From: Peptoniphilus_A sp050943655
GTDB lineage: Bacteria; Bacillota; Clostridia; Tissierellales; Peptoniphilaceae
Assembly: GCF_050943655.1 (NCBI RefSeq)
Contig: NZ_JBMNPQ010000002.1
Coordinates: forward strand, 1-64,000
Direction of reading: 5' to 3'
Length of the DNA: 64,000 nt
The notes beneath the pieces are model-generated. The model was given only the letters and a program-made list of their open reading frames with translations, had not been told where the DNA came from and made no database searches. Positions within the stretch are counted from its first letter, which is position 1; each line of letters begins with the position of its first letter. The position numbers were made by a program, and so were the translations under genes. Below, piece after piece: positions 42,833-52,652 of this stretch.

Positions 42833-44200
42833 TCACCTTCTGAAAAATTCAAATATTGATCTTCTAAGTGATGGATCGATTAATTTTTCGAGCTCTTTTC
42901 TGCTCTCATTTGTGCAGAAGATCACAAGCCTATCGCCCTTTTTAATCTCCGTATTGCCACGCGGGATTACGGCGGAGTTATCGTATCTAATTATTCCGCC
43001 AATAATTATTCCATCTCCCAGGTCGATGTCCTTTAATTTTTTGTCGATGTATACGAAGTCATCTGGAATTTTTATCTCATATACTCTCGCCTTTCCACCA
43101 AACATGAAGTTAATGGAGAGCTTCATCCCCCTGTCAATTGACTTTACTATTTCATTTGCAACTAGAACCTTTGGGTCGACTATTCTGTGAATTTCTAGTG
43201 GGTCTAGAATTTTGGAATAATTATTTACATTTTGAACGACGATGTTGCTCTTTATGCCGTGAGCTTTTGCCATAAGTCCCAATACAATATTTAGCTCGTC
43301 TGAAGATGTCATTGAAATAAATGTTGCATCTTCTTTAATGTTTTCGTCTTCAAATAACTTTTCATTCTTTAAGCTTTTATTTACGACAAAGGCGCTCGTG
43401 TTTTTGTTCCTGTACTCCTTTGCCTTTACTCTGTCAGGCTCAATTATTTTTACATTTGTGTTTTTTAGATTTGAAAGCATCTCATTAACTATGCCGTCTC
43501 CCGATGCAATGACTACGTCCTTGTAATCCTTTGACGGTGGAAGTTCAAAGTGAGTCATCTTGAAGTTTCTAATGTCGCGAGATAGTCCCATAAGATAGAT
43601 GTAGTCATTTGCCATTAAGACTGTATCTCCATTTGGAACGATGAGCCTTCCGTCTCGAAATATTCCAACGACAAGTATTGTTGCAAGTGAACCCACATCT
43701 TTTATCTTAATATTTTCAAATTCTTTGTCATAATTTATCAAGTGCCCTGCGACTTCGATTTTGCCCTTGCCAAAATAGTCGGCTTGGTAATGCTCGTAAT
43801 TTCCAATTAATTTTATTAAAATTTTGCCAGTCTCAAGACTTTTGTTAAAGACATTTACCACATTGTCAAAGGCGTTTTTTAAATAATTTATCTCCGATAC
43901 ATTTTCTAGTTCATCAAGCCTTAGGATTACGTTTGTATTCACATCCTTTAGGACTGATGCGATGATTAAATTTGTCTTGTCGCTATCTGTTGTGACGATT
44001 ACATAGTCGTAACTTTCAAGCACGAACTTGCTCAAAAATTTTCCATTTAACACGTCGCCTACAAAATAATTTATTTTGTTTGAAAGGCCTGTGAAGTTAT
44101 CTGCGTCTCTATCGATTATATCTATTTCAAAATCTTCGAGTATCAGGGTGTTTGCAATTGTCGAACCCACTTTTCCTGCACCGATTATTAATATTTTCAA
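42833..44200 (-). CDS. trkA: TrkA-type potassium uptake regulator, second copy
   Basis: Cytoplasmic NAD(H)-binding gating subunit of a Trk/Ktr potassium channel. The 455 residues hold two RCK modules, each with a Rossmann part and a TrkA-C part. The first nucleotide loop is intact (IIGAGKVGSTIAN); the second is degenerate (IASGDGIVNEML in place of GxGxxG). It overlaps the trkH stop region by four bases. A second full-length TrkA lies upstream of trkH, so one channel subunit is flanked by two gating proteins, which could be alternative or combined partners. Confidence 0.92.
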   Translation of the reverse strand: MKILIIGAGKVGSTIANTLILEDFEIDIIDRDADNFTGLSNKINYFVGDVLNGKFLSKFVLESYDYVIVTTDSDKTNLIIASVLKDVNTNVILRLDELENVSEINYLKNAFDNVVNVFNKSLETGKILIKLIGNYEHYQADYFGKGKIEVAGHLINYDKEFENIKIKDVGSLATILVVGIFRDGRLIVPNGDTVLMANDYIYLMGLSRDIRNFKMTHFELPPSKDYKDVVIASGDGIVNEMLSNLKNTNVKIIEPDRVKAKEYRNKNTSAFVVNKSLKNEKLFEDENIKEDATFISMTSSDELNIVLGLMAKAHGIKSNIVVQNVNNYSKILDPLEIHRIVDPKVLVANEIVKSIDRGMKLSINFMFGGKARVYEIKIPDDFVYIDKKLKDIDLGDGIIIGGIIRYDNSAVIPRGNTEIKKGDRLVIFCTNESRKELEKLIDPSLRRSIFEFFRR

Positions 44201-45648
44201 TTAAATGCTCCTTTTTTTCTATTGCTTAGAGAAAATAGTCCCATTATTGTAAAGAATTCAAGTCTACCTAAAAGCATAAGTATACTGAAGTAAATTTTAT
44301 AAAAGTCATTATAAAAAGCAAAGTTCTTTGTCGGGCCAACTTCTGCAAATCCAGGACCTACATTAGATAGGGTCGTGATTACTGATGAAAAACTAGTCAT
44401 TATATCAGTTCCAGAAAATGTCACGATTAAAGTCGATATTAGTGTAATTATAAAGTAAGTTCCAAGGTATGCAGTTATTCCAAGAACTATTTCTTCGTCG
44501 ACATTTTTTCCGCTACTTCTAATAGGTAGCACTGCCCTTGGGTGAGTTACTTTTTTCATCTCGCGCGAAATTAATTTTAATAACACGGCGATTCTTACAA
44601 TTTTAACTCCACCACCAGTTGATCCGGCGCATCCTCCAAATATCATGCAAATTACTAAAACAAATTTAGAAAAGCTTGGCCAAAGGTCGTAGTCGGCACT
44701 GGCAAAGCCCGATGTTGATGATATTGATGTAACTTGAAATGCTGAGTCGCGAAAGGCCTCGGGAAGTGATGAATATCCTGAGCGGTATAGGTCAAGTGCA
44801 ATTAAAATAATTGCAGATGCGATAAATCCAAACCAAAGTTTTATCTCGCTACTCATAAATATTTCTTTAAATTTTTTCTTAGTTAAAAGTGCATACACTG
44901 AGAAGTTTGTCGCACACATAAACATAAATACCGACATAATTATGGGAATTGCATATCCCGTGTAGGACATGAATGAATTGTTCTTAGAAGAAAAACCTCC
45001 CGTTCCCACAACTCCAAATGTGTGCACAACAGAATCAAATGAACTCATGCCTGCAGCTTTTAAACATATAAAAAGTGCAATCGTAATTACTATATAGATA
45101 ATGTAGAGTCTTTGTGAAGATTGAGATATTCTCGACTCAATTTTTCCAGACACAGGTCCTGGTGACTCTGCCTTATAAATTTGAAATCCGCCAACTCCAA
45201 GCTTTGGAAGAAGGCCTACAGTAAATACCAAGATTCCCATTCCGCCTATCCAGTGAGTTGTAGATCTCCAAAGTATTATTGATTTTGGGAATTTTTCTAT
45301 CTCGACAATTACTGACGCCCCCGTTGTGGTAAAGCCCGATACAATTTCAAAAAATGAATCTACATAGCTCATATCTCCACTTATAAATAAAGGAAGAGCG
45401 CCAACTATAGATACAACAAGCCAAGATAGTGTAACTATGGCTATGCCGTCTGTTGGCGACAAAAACTTTTTATCATATTTAATACTAATAAGTAAAAGAC
45501 CAATTATTAATGAAACGAGTATGGCGATTGCAAAGCCCTTAGCTGATCCGTCGCCTGCAGTTAGTCCCAAAATTAGAGATGGCACCATGAAGACCACCTC
45601 TATTATTAAAATTAAACCGATTATTTTTGAAATTAATTTATGATTCAT
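44197..45648 (-). CDS. trkH: TrkH-type potassium channel subunit
   Basis: Membrane pore of the Trk potassium uptake system. The 483 residues show the four-repeat filter layout, one glycine-rich filter per repeat: FTTTGASV near residue 106, FGVVGTGGFSS near 212, SISSTSGFASADY near 308 and TLSNVGPGFAEVG near 428. A conserved GCAGSTGGGVKIVRI follows the third. I place the start at 45648 (MNHKLISK); it overlaps the end of the upstream trkA by 11 bases, implying coupled translation. Confidence 0.93.
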   Translation of the reverse strand: MNHKLISKIIGLILIIEVVFMVPSLILGLTAGDGSAKGFAIAILVSLIIGLLLISIKYDKKFLSPTDGIAIVTLSWLVVSIVGALPLFISGDMSYVDSFFEIVSGFTTTGASVIVEIEKFPKSIILWRSTTHWIGGMGILVFTVGLLPKLGVGGFQIYKAESPGPVSGKIESRISQSSQRLYIIYIVITIALFICLKAAGMSSFDSVVHTFGVVGTGGFSSKNNSFMSYTGYAIPIIMSVFMFMCATNFSVYALLTKKKFKEIFMSSEIKLWFGFIASAIILIALDLYRSGYSSLPEAFRDSAFQVTSISSTSGFASADYDLWPSFSKFVLVICMIFGGCAGSTGGGVKIVRIAVLLKLISREMKKVTHPRAVLPIRSSGKNVDEEIVLGITAYLGTYFIITLISTLIVTFSGTDIMTSFSSVITTLSNVGPGFAEVGPTKNFAFYNDFYKIYFSILMLLGRLEFFTIMGLFSLSNRKKGAFN

Positions 45649-47035
45649 TAAATCCACCACTCTTGATCATGTTTATTGCGTTTGAAATTCTGTTTTCAGA
45701 GTAGAAAATTTTCTTCATATTGGCAACCTGCTCGTGTTTTGAAAATACAATTAGCCTGTCGCCCTCAAGAAGTTGTGTAGAACCATCTGGAACTATTACC
45801 TTCATGTCCCTTACTATTGCAATAATTAAAATTCCCTTAGGAAGACCTAAGTCTCTTATAGTCTTTCCGCATACAACTTGTCTCTTCTTTATGATAAGTT
45901 CCACACCTTCCACTTGTCCATTTAAAAATAGATTTAGTGCAAGTGAGTCTTTGCCCCTTATCTCCTTAAGCATCTCTGCTGCAGTGATATAAGATGTGTT
46001 GAAGACACAGTCTATGTCTAGTTTATCTATTACCTTGTCGTAATTTGTTCTTGAAATTTTTGCAACAGATTTATAAATTCCACTTTGCTTTGCAACAAGT
46101 GAAAGAAGTAAATTTACCTCGTCAATTCCCGTTGCAGATAAAAATGAATCGTAGCTGTGAATCATTTCATCTTCAAGTAGAGAAATATCTGTGCCATCGC
46201 CGTTAATTATTTGTGCATCGGGCACAATTTCCTTAAGCTTAATGCACCTGTCCCTATCTCTTTCTATAATAGTTACATTTACATTTTCCTTTAAGAGCAA
46301 AAGTGCAACATAAAGTCCAGTTTTTCCTCCTCCGACAATCATAGTGTTTTTTAATTTTCTCGCCTTTTCAACTCCAGTGTGTCTCTTGTCAAACTGTTCA
46401 ATAGTCTCGGCATTTCCAGCCATAATAATATTGTCATTTTCCATAAGGATTGTCTGTCCATTTGGAATAATTGCGCTTCCATCGCGAGATATGGCAGCAA
46501 TTAATAGACCGTTAATCTTTTCGATTTCCATGATTTTTTTGCCAACAAAGCTCTCGTCTTTTCCAATATTAAATTCAACGAGAGATACCTTGCCCTCTGC
46601 GAAGTGATCAGAATAAAGGTGATACTTCTTAAGCAAGTACTTAACGATTGATTTTGCAGTGGCATAATCTGGATTTATAATTTTATCTATATCAAGCTCT
46701 TCGCCAATAAAGTCTAGGTGTCTTCTGTATTCTGGGTCTCTAACTCTTGCAATAGCAAATTTTGAGCCCATCTTTTTTGAAATTGTACATAAAATTACAT
46801 TTGCTTCATCATTTGTCGTCGTTGCAATGACATAGTCATACTCAGCCATTTCGAGTTGTTCAAGAACTCCAAAATCCAAGGCATTTGCATGTATGCTCAT
46901 TACATCGAGAGATGTTGTAATATTTTCTATTACATCTTTGTTGTTGTCGATGACAGTAACTTCATAATCTTCGTCTATAAGTTCTGATGCAAGCCTATGT
47001 CCGAGTTTTCCTACTCCTACAACTAAAGCCTTCAT
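45638..47035 (-). CDS. trkA: TrkA-type potassium uptake regulator, first copy
   Basis: Cytoplasmic gating subunit, 465 residues, with two complete RCK modules. Both nucleotide loops are intact: VVGVGKLGHRLASELID at the start and IVGGGKTGLYVALLL near residue 237. This distinguishes it from the second copy, whose second loop is degenerate. It is the first gene of trkA-trkH-trkA-ung and lies nine bases after the CDF transporter gene, so all five may form one transcript. Confidence 0.93.
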   Translation of the reverse strand: MKALVVGVGKLGHRLASELIDEDYEVTVIDNNKDVIENITTSLDVMSIHANALDFGVLEQLEMAEYDYVIATTTNDEANVILCTISKKMGSKFAIARVRDPEYRRHLDFIGEELDIDKIINPDYATAKSIVKYLLKKYHLYSDHFAEGKVSLVEFNIGKDESFVGKKIMEIEKINGLLIAAISRDGSAIIPNGQTILMENDNIIMAGNAETIEQFDKRHTGVEKARKLKNTMIVGGGKTGLYVALLLLKENVNVTIIERDRDRCIKLKEIVPDAQIINGDGTDISLLEDEMIHSYDSFLSATGIDEVNLLLSLVAKQSGIYKSVAKISRTNYDKVIDKLDIDCVFNTSYITAAEMLKEIRGKDSLALNLFLNGQVEGVELIIKKRQVVCGKTIRDLGLPKGILIIAIVRDMKVIVPDGSTQLLEGDRLIVFSKHEQVANMKKIFYSENRISNAINMIKSGGFNES

Positions 47036-47043
47036 AATTCCTC

Positions 47044-48192
47044 CTAAAAAATTGGATTTAGTATTATAGAAAATTTATATTTCGAATAAACCTCTTCCAA
47101 TTTGTCTTCTAAAGTTTTTTTCATCTTCTCTGTTTCTTCTTTTGTCCTTATATTCTGTGCATTGTAATCTACATCAACATAAATAACATCTCCATCAAGA
47201 ACTATGTCGTGACAAGAATATATATTTAAGCTTGATCTTACTATCTTTGAAAATTCTTTCTCCACGTCGTTTATAATATCTGCAGAGCTTCCCAGTGGAT
47301 CGGGGTGAATGATAAGAGTTATTCCCAAAAGCTCTGACACTTCCCTCTCAACTTTGTCGACGATGTTGTGCACCTCTTCCAAAGTCATGTCATAGGAAAG
47401 TCCAGCGTCTATTATAACAATTATATTTTCTGGTCCAAAGTCTGTGACTCTTAGATTGTGAACATTTGAAATTCCATCGTAGCTATTTACCTTTGACTCG
47501 ATTTCATAATATATCTCAGGTGGAAGTCCCCTTCCCAAAATAACTGAGATAGTCTCGTGAATTAAATCAAGTGCAGTGTATATTATAAATAATGCGACAA
47601 CTACTCCAACATAGCCATCAAGTGTCACATCAAACATTTTTTCTGCAGCAATTGACACAAGCACTACTCCTGTTATGAAGCAGTCGCTAAGAGAGTCCTT
47701 CTCCATCGCCTTTAGTGTTCCCGAGTCAATGGCAGTGCTTATATTTTTATATAAATTTGCCTGCCACATCTTTAAGAGAACTGTAAAAATTAAAACTCCA
47801 ATTGTATACACTGGATAATTAAGTGCTACAGGTGAGATAATTCTCTTAATTGATGCTCTTATAAACTGAAATCCAACAGTTAAAACTATACCACTTACGA
47901 TAAGAGAAATTAAATACTCAAGTCTTCCGTGTCCATAAGGATGGTGGCTGTCACTTGGCTTTGAGGCAAGCTTTATTCCTACGATTGAAATAATAGAGCT
48001 CACGCAGTCTGTAATATTATTTACAGCATCTGATAGTATTGATATTGATCCAGTAAACACATATAAAAATACCTTCACAAGCGCAGCAATTAAATTAGAA
48101 ATTAGACCAAGAGTTGATGTCTCCTTTGTGACCTTTGCCCTGTTGTAGCCGCCACTAACTTGGCCTCTTTTTAAAATTAGTTTCCAAAACAT
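47044..48192 (-). CDS. Cation diffusion facilitator (CDF) family transporter
   Basis: Exports divalent metal ions in exchange for protons. The 382 residues have about six N-terminal membrane segments. The metal-site motif DAVNNITDCVSS lies in the second and a matching acidic site in DSLSDCFITG in the fifth. HHPYGHGRLEYL after segment 2 is the family hallmark. The cytoplasmic C-terminal domain is longer than usual, with an extra 80-residue part after the standard ferredoxin-like fold. The ion (Zn, Mn, Fe or other) is not decided by these motifs. It is co-directional with the Trk genes. Confidence 0.9.
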   Translation of the reverse strand: MFWKLILKRGQVSGGYNRAKVTKETSTLGLISNLIAALVKVFLYVFTGSISILSDAVNNITDCVSSIISIVGIKLASKPSDSHHPYGHGRLEYLISLIVSGIVLTVGFQFIRASIKRIISPVALNYPVYTIGVLIFTVLLKMWQANLYKNISTAIDSGTLKAMEKDSLSDCFITGVVLVSIAAEKMFDVTLDGYVGVVVALFIIYTALDLIHETISVILGRGLPPEIYYEIESKVNSYDGISNVHNLRVTDFGPENIIVIIDAGLSYDMTLEEVHNIVDKVEREVSELLGITLIIHPDPLGSSADIINDVEKEFSKIVRSSLNIYSCHDIVLDGDVIYVDVDYNAQNIRTKEETEKMKKTLEDKLEEVYSKYKFSIILNPIF

Positions 48193-48383
48193 ATTCTTCC
48201 CCTAAATTTATTTAAAATTTCATGTCCAGTAAAAAAATAAAATATCTTAAGCCTTAAGCTTAAAACATCTTTAGCTTATTATATCATTCTAAAATCAAGA
48301 ATTAAAGCCTGCTAAAATTTTAAAAATAGTTGCATTAATCACGTGTATTTAAAATATTTTACGCATCAAAAATTTTAAAAATA

Positions 48384-48407
48384 AAAAAGGCCTTCACTAG
48401 GAAAGCC
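48384..48407 (-). terminator. Terminator of the AI-2E-family operon
   Basis: GGCCTTC pairs with GAAAGCC (one mismatch) around ACTAG; six T follow on the minus strand. Confidence 0.75.
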
Positions 48408-48417
48408 AAATTTTCTA

Positions 48418-49623
48418 TTAAATTTTTTTCATTCTAAGGCGAATGCCCTTCTTATCCACTTTATATTTTGTGTACTCGCTTAGGAGCATATAAATCGTAG
48501 ACGCAAGAGGGATAAATATCCACATTCCCTCTACTCCAAAAAGCGATCCGCCAAGAGTAATAGCAACAAGTGTCCAAAGTGATGGAAGACCTACATTATC
48601 TCCAACAACTTTTGGATAGACGATGTTTGACTCAACTTGTTGAAGTATAACTATTAAAATTACAAATATTATGGCCTTTGTCGGGTCGTCTATTACGGTT
48701 AAGATAAAGCCCATGGCTCCACCAATAAATGGCCCGATGATTGGCACAAGGTCTGTCACACCGACAATTACACCAAGAGTTGCCGCGTTAGGAATTCTAA
48801 TTACAAAGGATAAAACTCCAGTTGCAACTCCTATTAGAAAAGAAACAGTGAGCTGTCCCTTGATAAATCCGTAAAAATTATCGTGCAAAATATGTGCCAC
48901 ATGAAGGAGTCTTTTTGAAGTCTTTTCACTAAAAAGTCCATAAGAAAGTCTCGTTGCCTGATAACCCAGTCTCTCCTTATCTGATAATATATAAATTGAA
49001 GAAATAAAGGCAAGGGCAAAAGTGACAAGTCCTCCAACAATACTTGATGCGGCGTTTATCGCACTTCCCAAGACGCTTGATGTATTTTCATTTGATAAAA
49101 ATGTCTTAACTTCGTTAAAAATTCTATTCCAACTTAAATTGTCATACTCCTTTTGCAAAGTGTCTGAATATCTATTTAGAAGTGGAATCTCTCTCGATTT
49201 ATCTATGACATTTTGAACAAAGCTTGGCATGGAATCTTCAAGTCCTTTAAAGGACATCACAAGCTGTGGAAAAATCACTCCAGAAATTAGTGAAAATATT
49301 AAAAGTATCACTATATAGGAAACTAAAATTGAAATAGTCCTCTTGTGTTTTTTAAACTTCTCGCTTTTAATTTTGTCAAAAAACTTATTCTCAAAATAAT
49401 TTAGAGGAATTTTAATTATAAAGGCAATCACGCCTCCAATTATAAATGGCCTCAAAATTCCAAGAACCAAAAGAACTACATCGCCAACAATTTTAATATT
49501 TGAAAACAAAAACATTGCAAATAGAAGTGCAAGCCCTGTTAAAAATATTTTTTTATATACTCCCTTTTCGAAAGAGAGCATTTTGGTCGCACTCTCTTTT
49601 TTACTAATGTCTTTTTCTATCAT
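48418..49623 (-). CDS. AI-2E family transporter (PerM-like)
   Basis: A 401-residue integral membrane protein of the AI-2E/PerM family with about seven to eight membrane segments. RPFIIGGVIAFIIKIPLNYFE near residue 59 and VGVTDLVPIIGPFIGGAMG near 300 are family hallmarks, as is the late VGLPSLWTLVAITLGGSLFG. The family name comes from an autoinducer-2 exporter, but many members have other roles such as Na/H antiport, so function is open. The ATG overlaps the stop of the upstream gene (ATGA). Confidence 0.88.
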   Translation of the reverse strand: MIEKDISKKESATKMLSFEKGVYKKIFLTGLALLFAMFLFSNIKIVGDVVLLVLGILRPFIIGGVIAFIIKIPLNYFENKFFDKIKSEKFKKHKRTISILVSYIVILLIFSLISGVIFPQLVMSFKGLEDSMPSFVQNVIDKSREIPLLNRYSDTLQKEYDNLSWNRIFNEVKTFLSNENTSSVLGSAINAASSIVGGLVTFALAFISSIYILSDKERLGYQATRLSYGLFSEKTSKRLLHVAHILHDNFYGFIKGQLTVSFLIGVATGVLSFVIRIPNAATLGVIVGVTDLVPIIGPFIGGAMGFILTVIDDPTKAIIFVILIVILQQVESNIVYPKVVGDNVGLPSLWTLVAITLGGSLFGVEGMWIFIPLASTIYMLLSEYTKYKVDKKGIRLRMKKI

Positions 49624-50093
49624 AACCCTCCACCAAAAAATTTATCCATAATTTCTAAGTATTCGTCAATAAATTCATCTTTTAAGTCTTCGTCTTCTCT
49701 CAAAAGATCTCTGTCATATTTTAAAAATAGCTTCACTTGATTTCTAATAAATTCCACAGTGTTTACATTGTAGTTTTTATTTATATTTCTATTGGGAAGG
49801 TAGGAGTCGCGAAGCACCACAGATTTTTTGTCATAATCAGGAAGTCTCTCGTCCATTTCAAAAATTATGTCGAAATTTACATTCGAGTCCTTATTCTTTT
49901 TTTCTGTGTAAGAAATTCCAAACCTTCTGTCTTTTTTGTCCTCTTTAATCGAGTTAAAAGGCAACAAAAATCTCGCGGGACTTTTAGCGAGCATTGTGCT
50001 ATTTTCCTCTTCTTTTGTAAAAACAATTTTGCCGCTGTTGGCATAATTTAATTTTTCATTTTTGTTTTTATTAATGCGAGATTCATCTTTCAT
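49620..50093 (-). CDS. Conserved-looking cytoplasmic protein, unknown function
   Basis: I do not recognise this 157-residue protein. It is highly charged, with a polar N-terminus rich in Asn and Lys, a middle segment FDIIFEMDERLPDYDKKSVV, and an acidic helix near the end (REDEDLKDEFIDEYLEIMDK). No signal or membrane segment is visible. It lies between a radical SAM gene and the AI-2E-family gene, overlapping the latter by four bases, so it is a real translated unit in an operon. Confidence 0.6.
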   Translation of the reverse strand: MKDESRINKNKNEKLNYANSGKIVFTKEEENSTMLAKSPARFLLPFNSIKEDKKDRRFGISYTEKKNKDSNVNFDIIFEMDERLPDYDKKSVVLRDSYLPNRNINKNYNVNTVEFIRNQVKLFLKYDRDLLREDEDLKDEFIDEYLEIMDKFFGGGL

Positions 50094-50111
50094 AAAATCA
50101 CCCTACGAATA

Positions 50112-50978
50112 TTAAAATCCTCTAAGTGCATCAGGTCTAAAACTTTTTTTCTTAAGTGTCTGTTCGATGGCATCAATTAGAGCCTGTCTATCTTCGTTTA
50201 GCGTTCCAGCTAAAAGTATGAAGTTAGAAGCGTGATTTGATCTAAATACAGTCCCCTCTGAGTCGACATTTTCAAGAAATATCTTCATCTCTTCTAGAAT
50301 CTGTGCAGCATCTGGCATGTGGAATTTGCCTGCTACATAGTCCTTGTAAAGAGGAGTGTTTTTGTAAATTCTCATTGTAAGATATCCCAAGTAGTCGGGC
50401 TTTGTGTCTGAGATAAGTTTTGCAGTTCCAATTGCATTTTCTCTCATGCCCTCTACTCCACCAAGGCCTGCAATAATAGTTATTGAAGATTTAAAGCCCA
50501 CTTCTTTAACTTTTTTCATTGCCTCAACATACTCTTCGTATGTCACGCCCTTGTTTATTTTCTTTAAGAGGTCTCTATCGCCTGTTTCAAATCCAATGTA
50601 TAGCATCTCAATGCCGTGGTCGTAGAGCTCTTTTAATTCTTCTACAGATTTTCTGTTGATATCTTGTGCCGTAGCATAGGAAGAAACTCTCTTTACATTT
50701 GGAAAGTATTCCTTTATAGCTTTTAAGATTTCGATTAAGTCCTCTGTCTTTAAAACTAAGGCATCTCCATCGGCCAAAAAGATTCTTTCGAAGTAGTCGC
50801 CGTAGCTTGACATTTCCTTTAAATCTTTTTTGATATCTTCCACACTTCTTATTCTGAACTCATCATCTTTATACATATAACAAAAAGTACAATCATTGTG
50901 TGAACAACCAACTGTGGCTTGAATGATTAATGATCTTGCCTCAGATGGTGGCCTAAATACATTTCCGTAGTATTGCAT
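50112..50978 (-). CDS. Radical SAM protein
   Basis: A 288-residue radical SAM enzyme. Its cluster motif is Cys25-X4-Cys30-X2-Cys33 (CSHNDCTFC), longer by one residue than the standard CX3CX2C. After it come RIFLADGDALVL near residue 85, in the place of the usual GGE-type loop, and MLYIGFETGDRDLLKKINKG near 140, as in Elp3/HemN-like proteins. It has no extra domain. Relatives of this type are found widely in anaerobes without a defined substrate. It sits directly after pncB. Confidence 0.87.
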   Translation of the reverse strand: MQYYGNVFRPPSEARSLIIQATVGCSHNDCTFCYMYKDDEFRIRSVEDIKKDLKEMSSYGDYFERIFLADGDALVLKTEDLIEILKAIKEYFPNVKRVSSYATAQDINRKSVEELKELYDHGIEMLYIGFETGDRDLLKKINKGVTYEEYVEAMKKVKEVGFKSSITIIAGLGGVEGMRENAIGTAKLISDTKPDYLGYLTMRIYKNTPLYKDYVAGKFHMPDAAQILEEMKIFLENVDSEGTVFRSNHASNFILLAGTLNEDRQALIDAIEQTLKKKSFRPDALRGF

Positions 50979-50996
50979 AATTCTCCCCTTCTTCTT

Positions 50997-52457
50997 TTAT
51001 TTAAATCTCTTTCCGTGTTTTTTTATCAAATCATCTTTAAGATCCCAAAGCTCCTTGGATAAATCCACTATATATTGGTTAGGATTGTCGATTCTTGTAG
51101 TCTCATCCCACAAAGTATCTAGCTGATCCTTTGCCCTTTGTTTTATCTCTTCAAGCTTTGGAAGGTCGTAGACAAGTTTTCCCTTGTCATAAATTTTTAC
51201 AAGCACTTTTTCAGCTCTGTAATTAGTTATAGTCTTTCTCTTCCATGTATAAACTGGATGGAAGATTTCATAATTATCCTCTGGAATTACTTCGTCTTTT
51301 AGAGCAACAACATCGCCAATGGCTTTGTTTGTGTCTTTGTCATAAAATCTATAAAGTTCTTTAAAACCAGGTGTAGTTATTTTTGCCACATTTTCAGAAA
51401 TTTTAATCTTTGGAATAATTTCTCCATCTTCTCCCACAACGGCAGTGAGTTTATATACTCCACCAAAGACTGGTGATGACTTTGATGTGATAAGTCTTTC
51501 GCCAACGCCAAAGGAGTCTATCTTTGCACCTTGGTTTAAAATATTTCTAATTGTGTACTCATCAAGTGAGTTAGACGCCATGATTTGTGCATCGGGATAA
51601 CCTGCATCATCGAGCATCTTTCTTGCAATATTTGATAGATAAGTTAAATCCCCTGAGTCGATTCTAATTCCCTTAGGTCTAAATCCGCGTGGCACAACTT
51701 CTTCGTCAAAGACTTTAATTGCATTTGGAATACCCTCGCGAAGAGTGTCATATGTGTCAACAAGAAGTAGACAGTTGTCTGGATAAACTCTTGCAAAAGC
51801 TCTAAAGGCTTCGATTTCACTATCAAACATTTGAACCCATGAATGCGCCATTGTTCCAAGAGCTGGCACTCCAAACATCTTGTCTGCAAGTGTATTTGCT
51901 GTACCTGCACAGCCTCCAATGTATGCAGCTCTTGCACCGAGGTTTGCTCCAGAATACCCCTGGGCCCTTCTTGAACCAAATTCAACAACAGGTCTATTTC
52001 CTGCTTGGCGCACAATTCTTGATGCCTTTGTTGCAATCATTGATTGGTGATTTATTGTTAGAAGAACCATTGTCTCAAGCATTTGAGCTTGAAGGGCAGG
52101 TCCCTTTACAATAACAAGAGGCTCTCCTGGAAAAGCAAGAGTTCCTTCAGGCATTGCCCACACATCGCATTCAAATTTAAAGTTTCTCAAATATTCTAAA
52201 AAGTCGTCATTAAATACATCTTTTGCTCTTAAAAATTCAATATCGTCATCTGAAAAGTGAAGACTTTCCATATACTCAATTAATTGTTCTAGTCCGGCGA
52301 TTATTGTATACTCGCCACCATCGGGCACGGAACGAAAGAACATGTCAAAAACTACTTCGACATCTTTCATACCTTCTTCGAAGAATCCATTTGCCATTGT
52401 AAGCTCATAAAAGTCAACGAGCAAAGTGAAGTTCTTCTTCACATTATATTTTTTCAT
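50997..52457 (-). CDS. pncB: Nicotinate phosphoribosyltransferase
   Basis: Makes nicotinate mononucleotide from nicotinate and PRPP for NAD salvage. The 486 residues show TLLVDFYELTMANGF at the start, EFGSRRAQG near residue 165, ALGTMAHSWVQMF near 208 (containing the His that is phosphorylated in the family) and IRIDSGDLTYLS near 286. I set the start at 52457 behind GAGGGAGC. Its NAD role links loosely to the two NAD(P)HX repair genes in this window, though they are far apart. Confidence 0.94.
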   Translation of the reverse strand: MKKYNVKKNFTLLVDFYELTMANGFFEEGMKDVEVVFDMFFRSVPDGGEYTIIAGLEQLIEYMESLHFSDDDIEFLRAKDVFNDDFLEYLRNFKFECDVWAMPEGTLAFPGEPLVIVKGPALQAQMLETMVLLTINHQSMIATKASRIVRQAGNRPVVEFGSRRAQGYSGANLGARAAYIGGCAGTANTLADKMFGVPALGTMAHSWVQMFDSEIEAFRAFARVYPDNCLLLVDTYDTLREGIPNAIKVFDEEVVPRGFRPKGIRIDSGDLTYLSNIARKMLDDAGYPDAQIMASNSLDEYTIRNILNQGAKIDSFGVGERLITSKSSPVFGGVYKLTAVVGEDGEIIPKIKISENVAKITTPGFKELYRFYDKDTNKAIGDVVALKDEVIPEDNYEIFHPVYTWKRKTITNYRAEKVLVKIYDKGKLVYDLPKLEEIKQRAKDQLDTLWDETTRIDNPNQYIVDLSKELWDLKDDLIKKHGKRFK

Positions 52458-52490
52458 AAAGCTCCCTCTCATCGATTAAATACTATTTTG

Positions 52491-52499
52491 ATTATATCA
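52491..52499 (-). promoter_or_regulatory. Extended -10 promoter for pncB
   Basis: TGATATAAT on the minus strand is a TGn-TATAAT extended -10 element about 35 bases before the pncB ATG. No strong -35 is seen. Confidence 0.6.
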
Positions 52500-52652
52500 C
52501 AAAAGTTAATCTTTTAAAATTTTACCAGATTGCAAAAAATACCCTCAGTACTTATAATTTAAATAATTGGTTAAAATACTAATAATTAACGATTATATAT
52601 AAATACTAATAATAAACTATGTTATAATAATAACAGATTGGTAATGGTGAAT

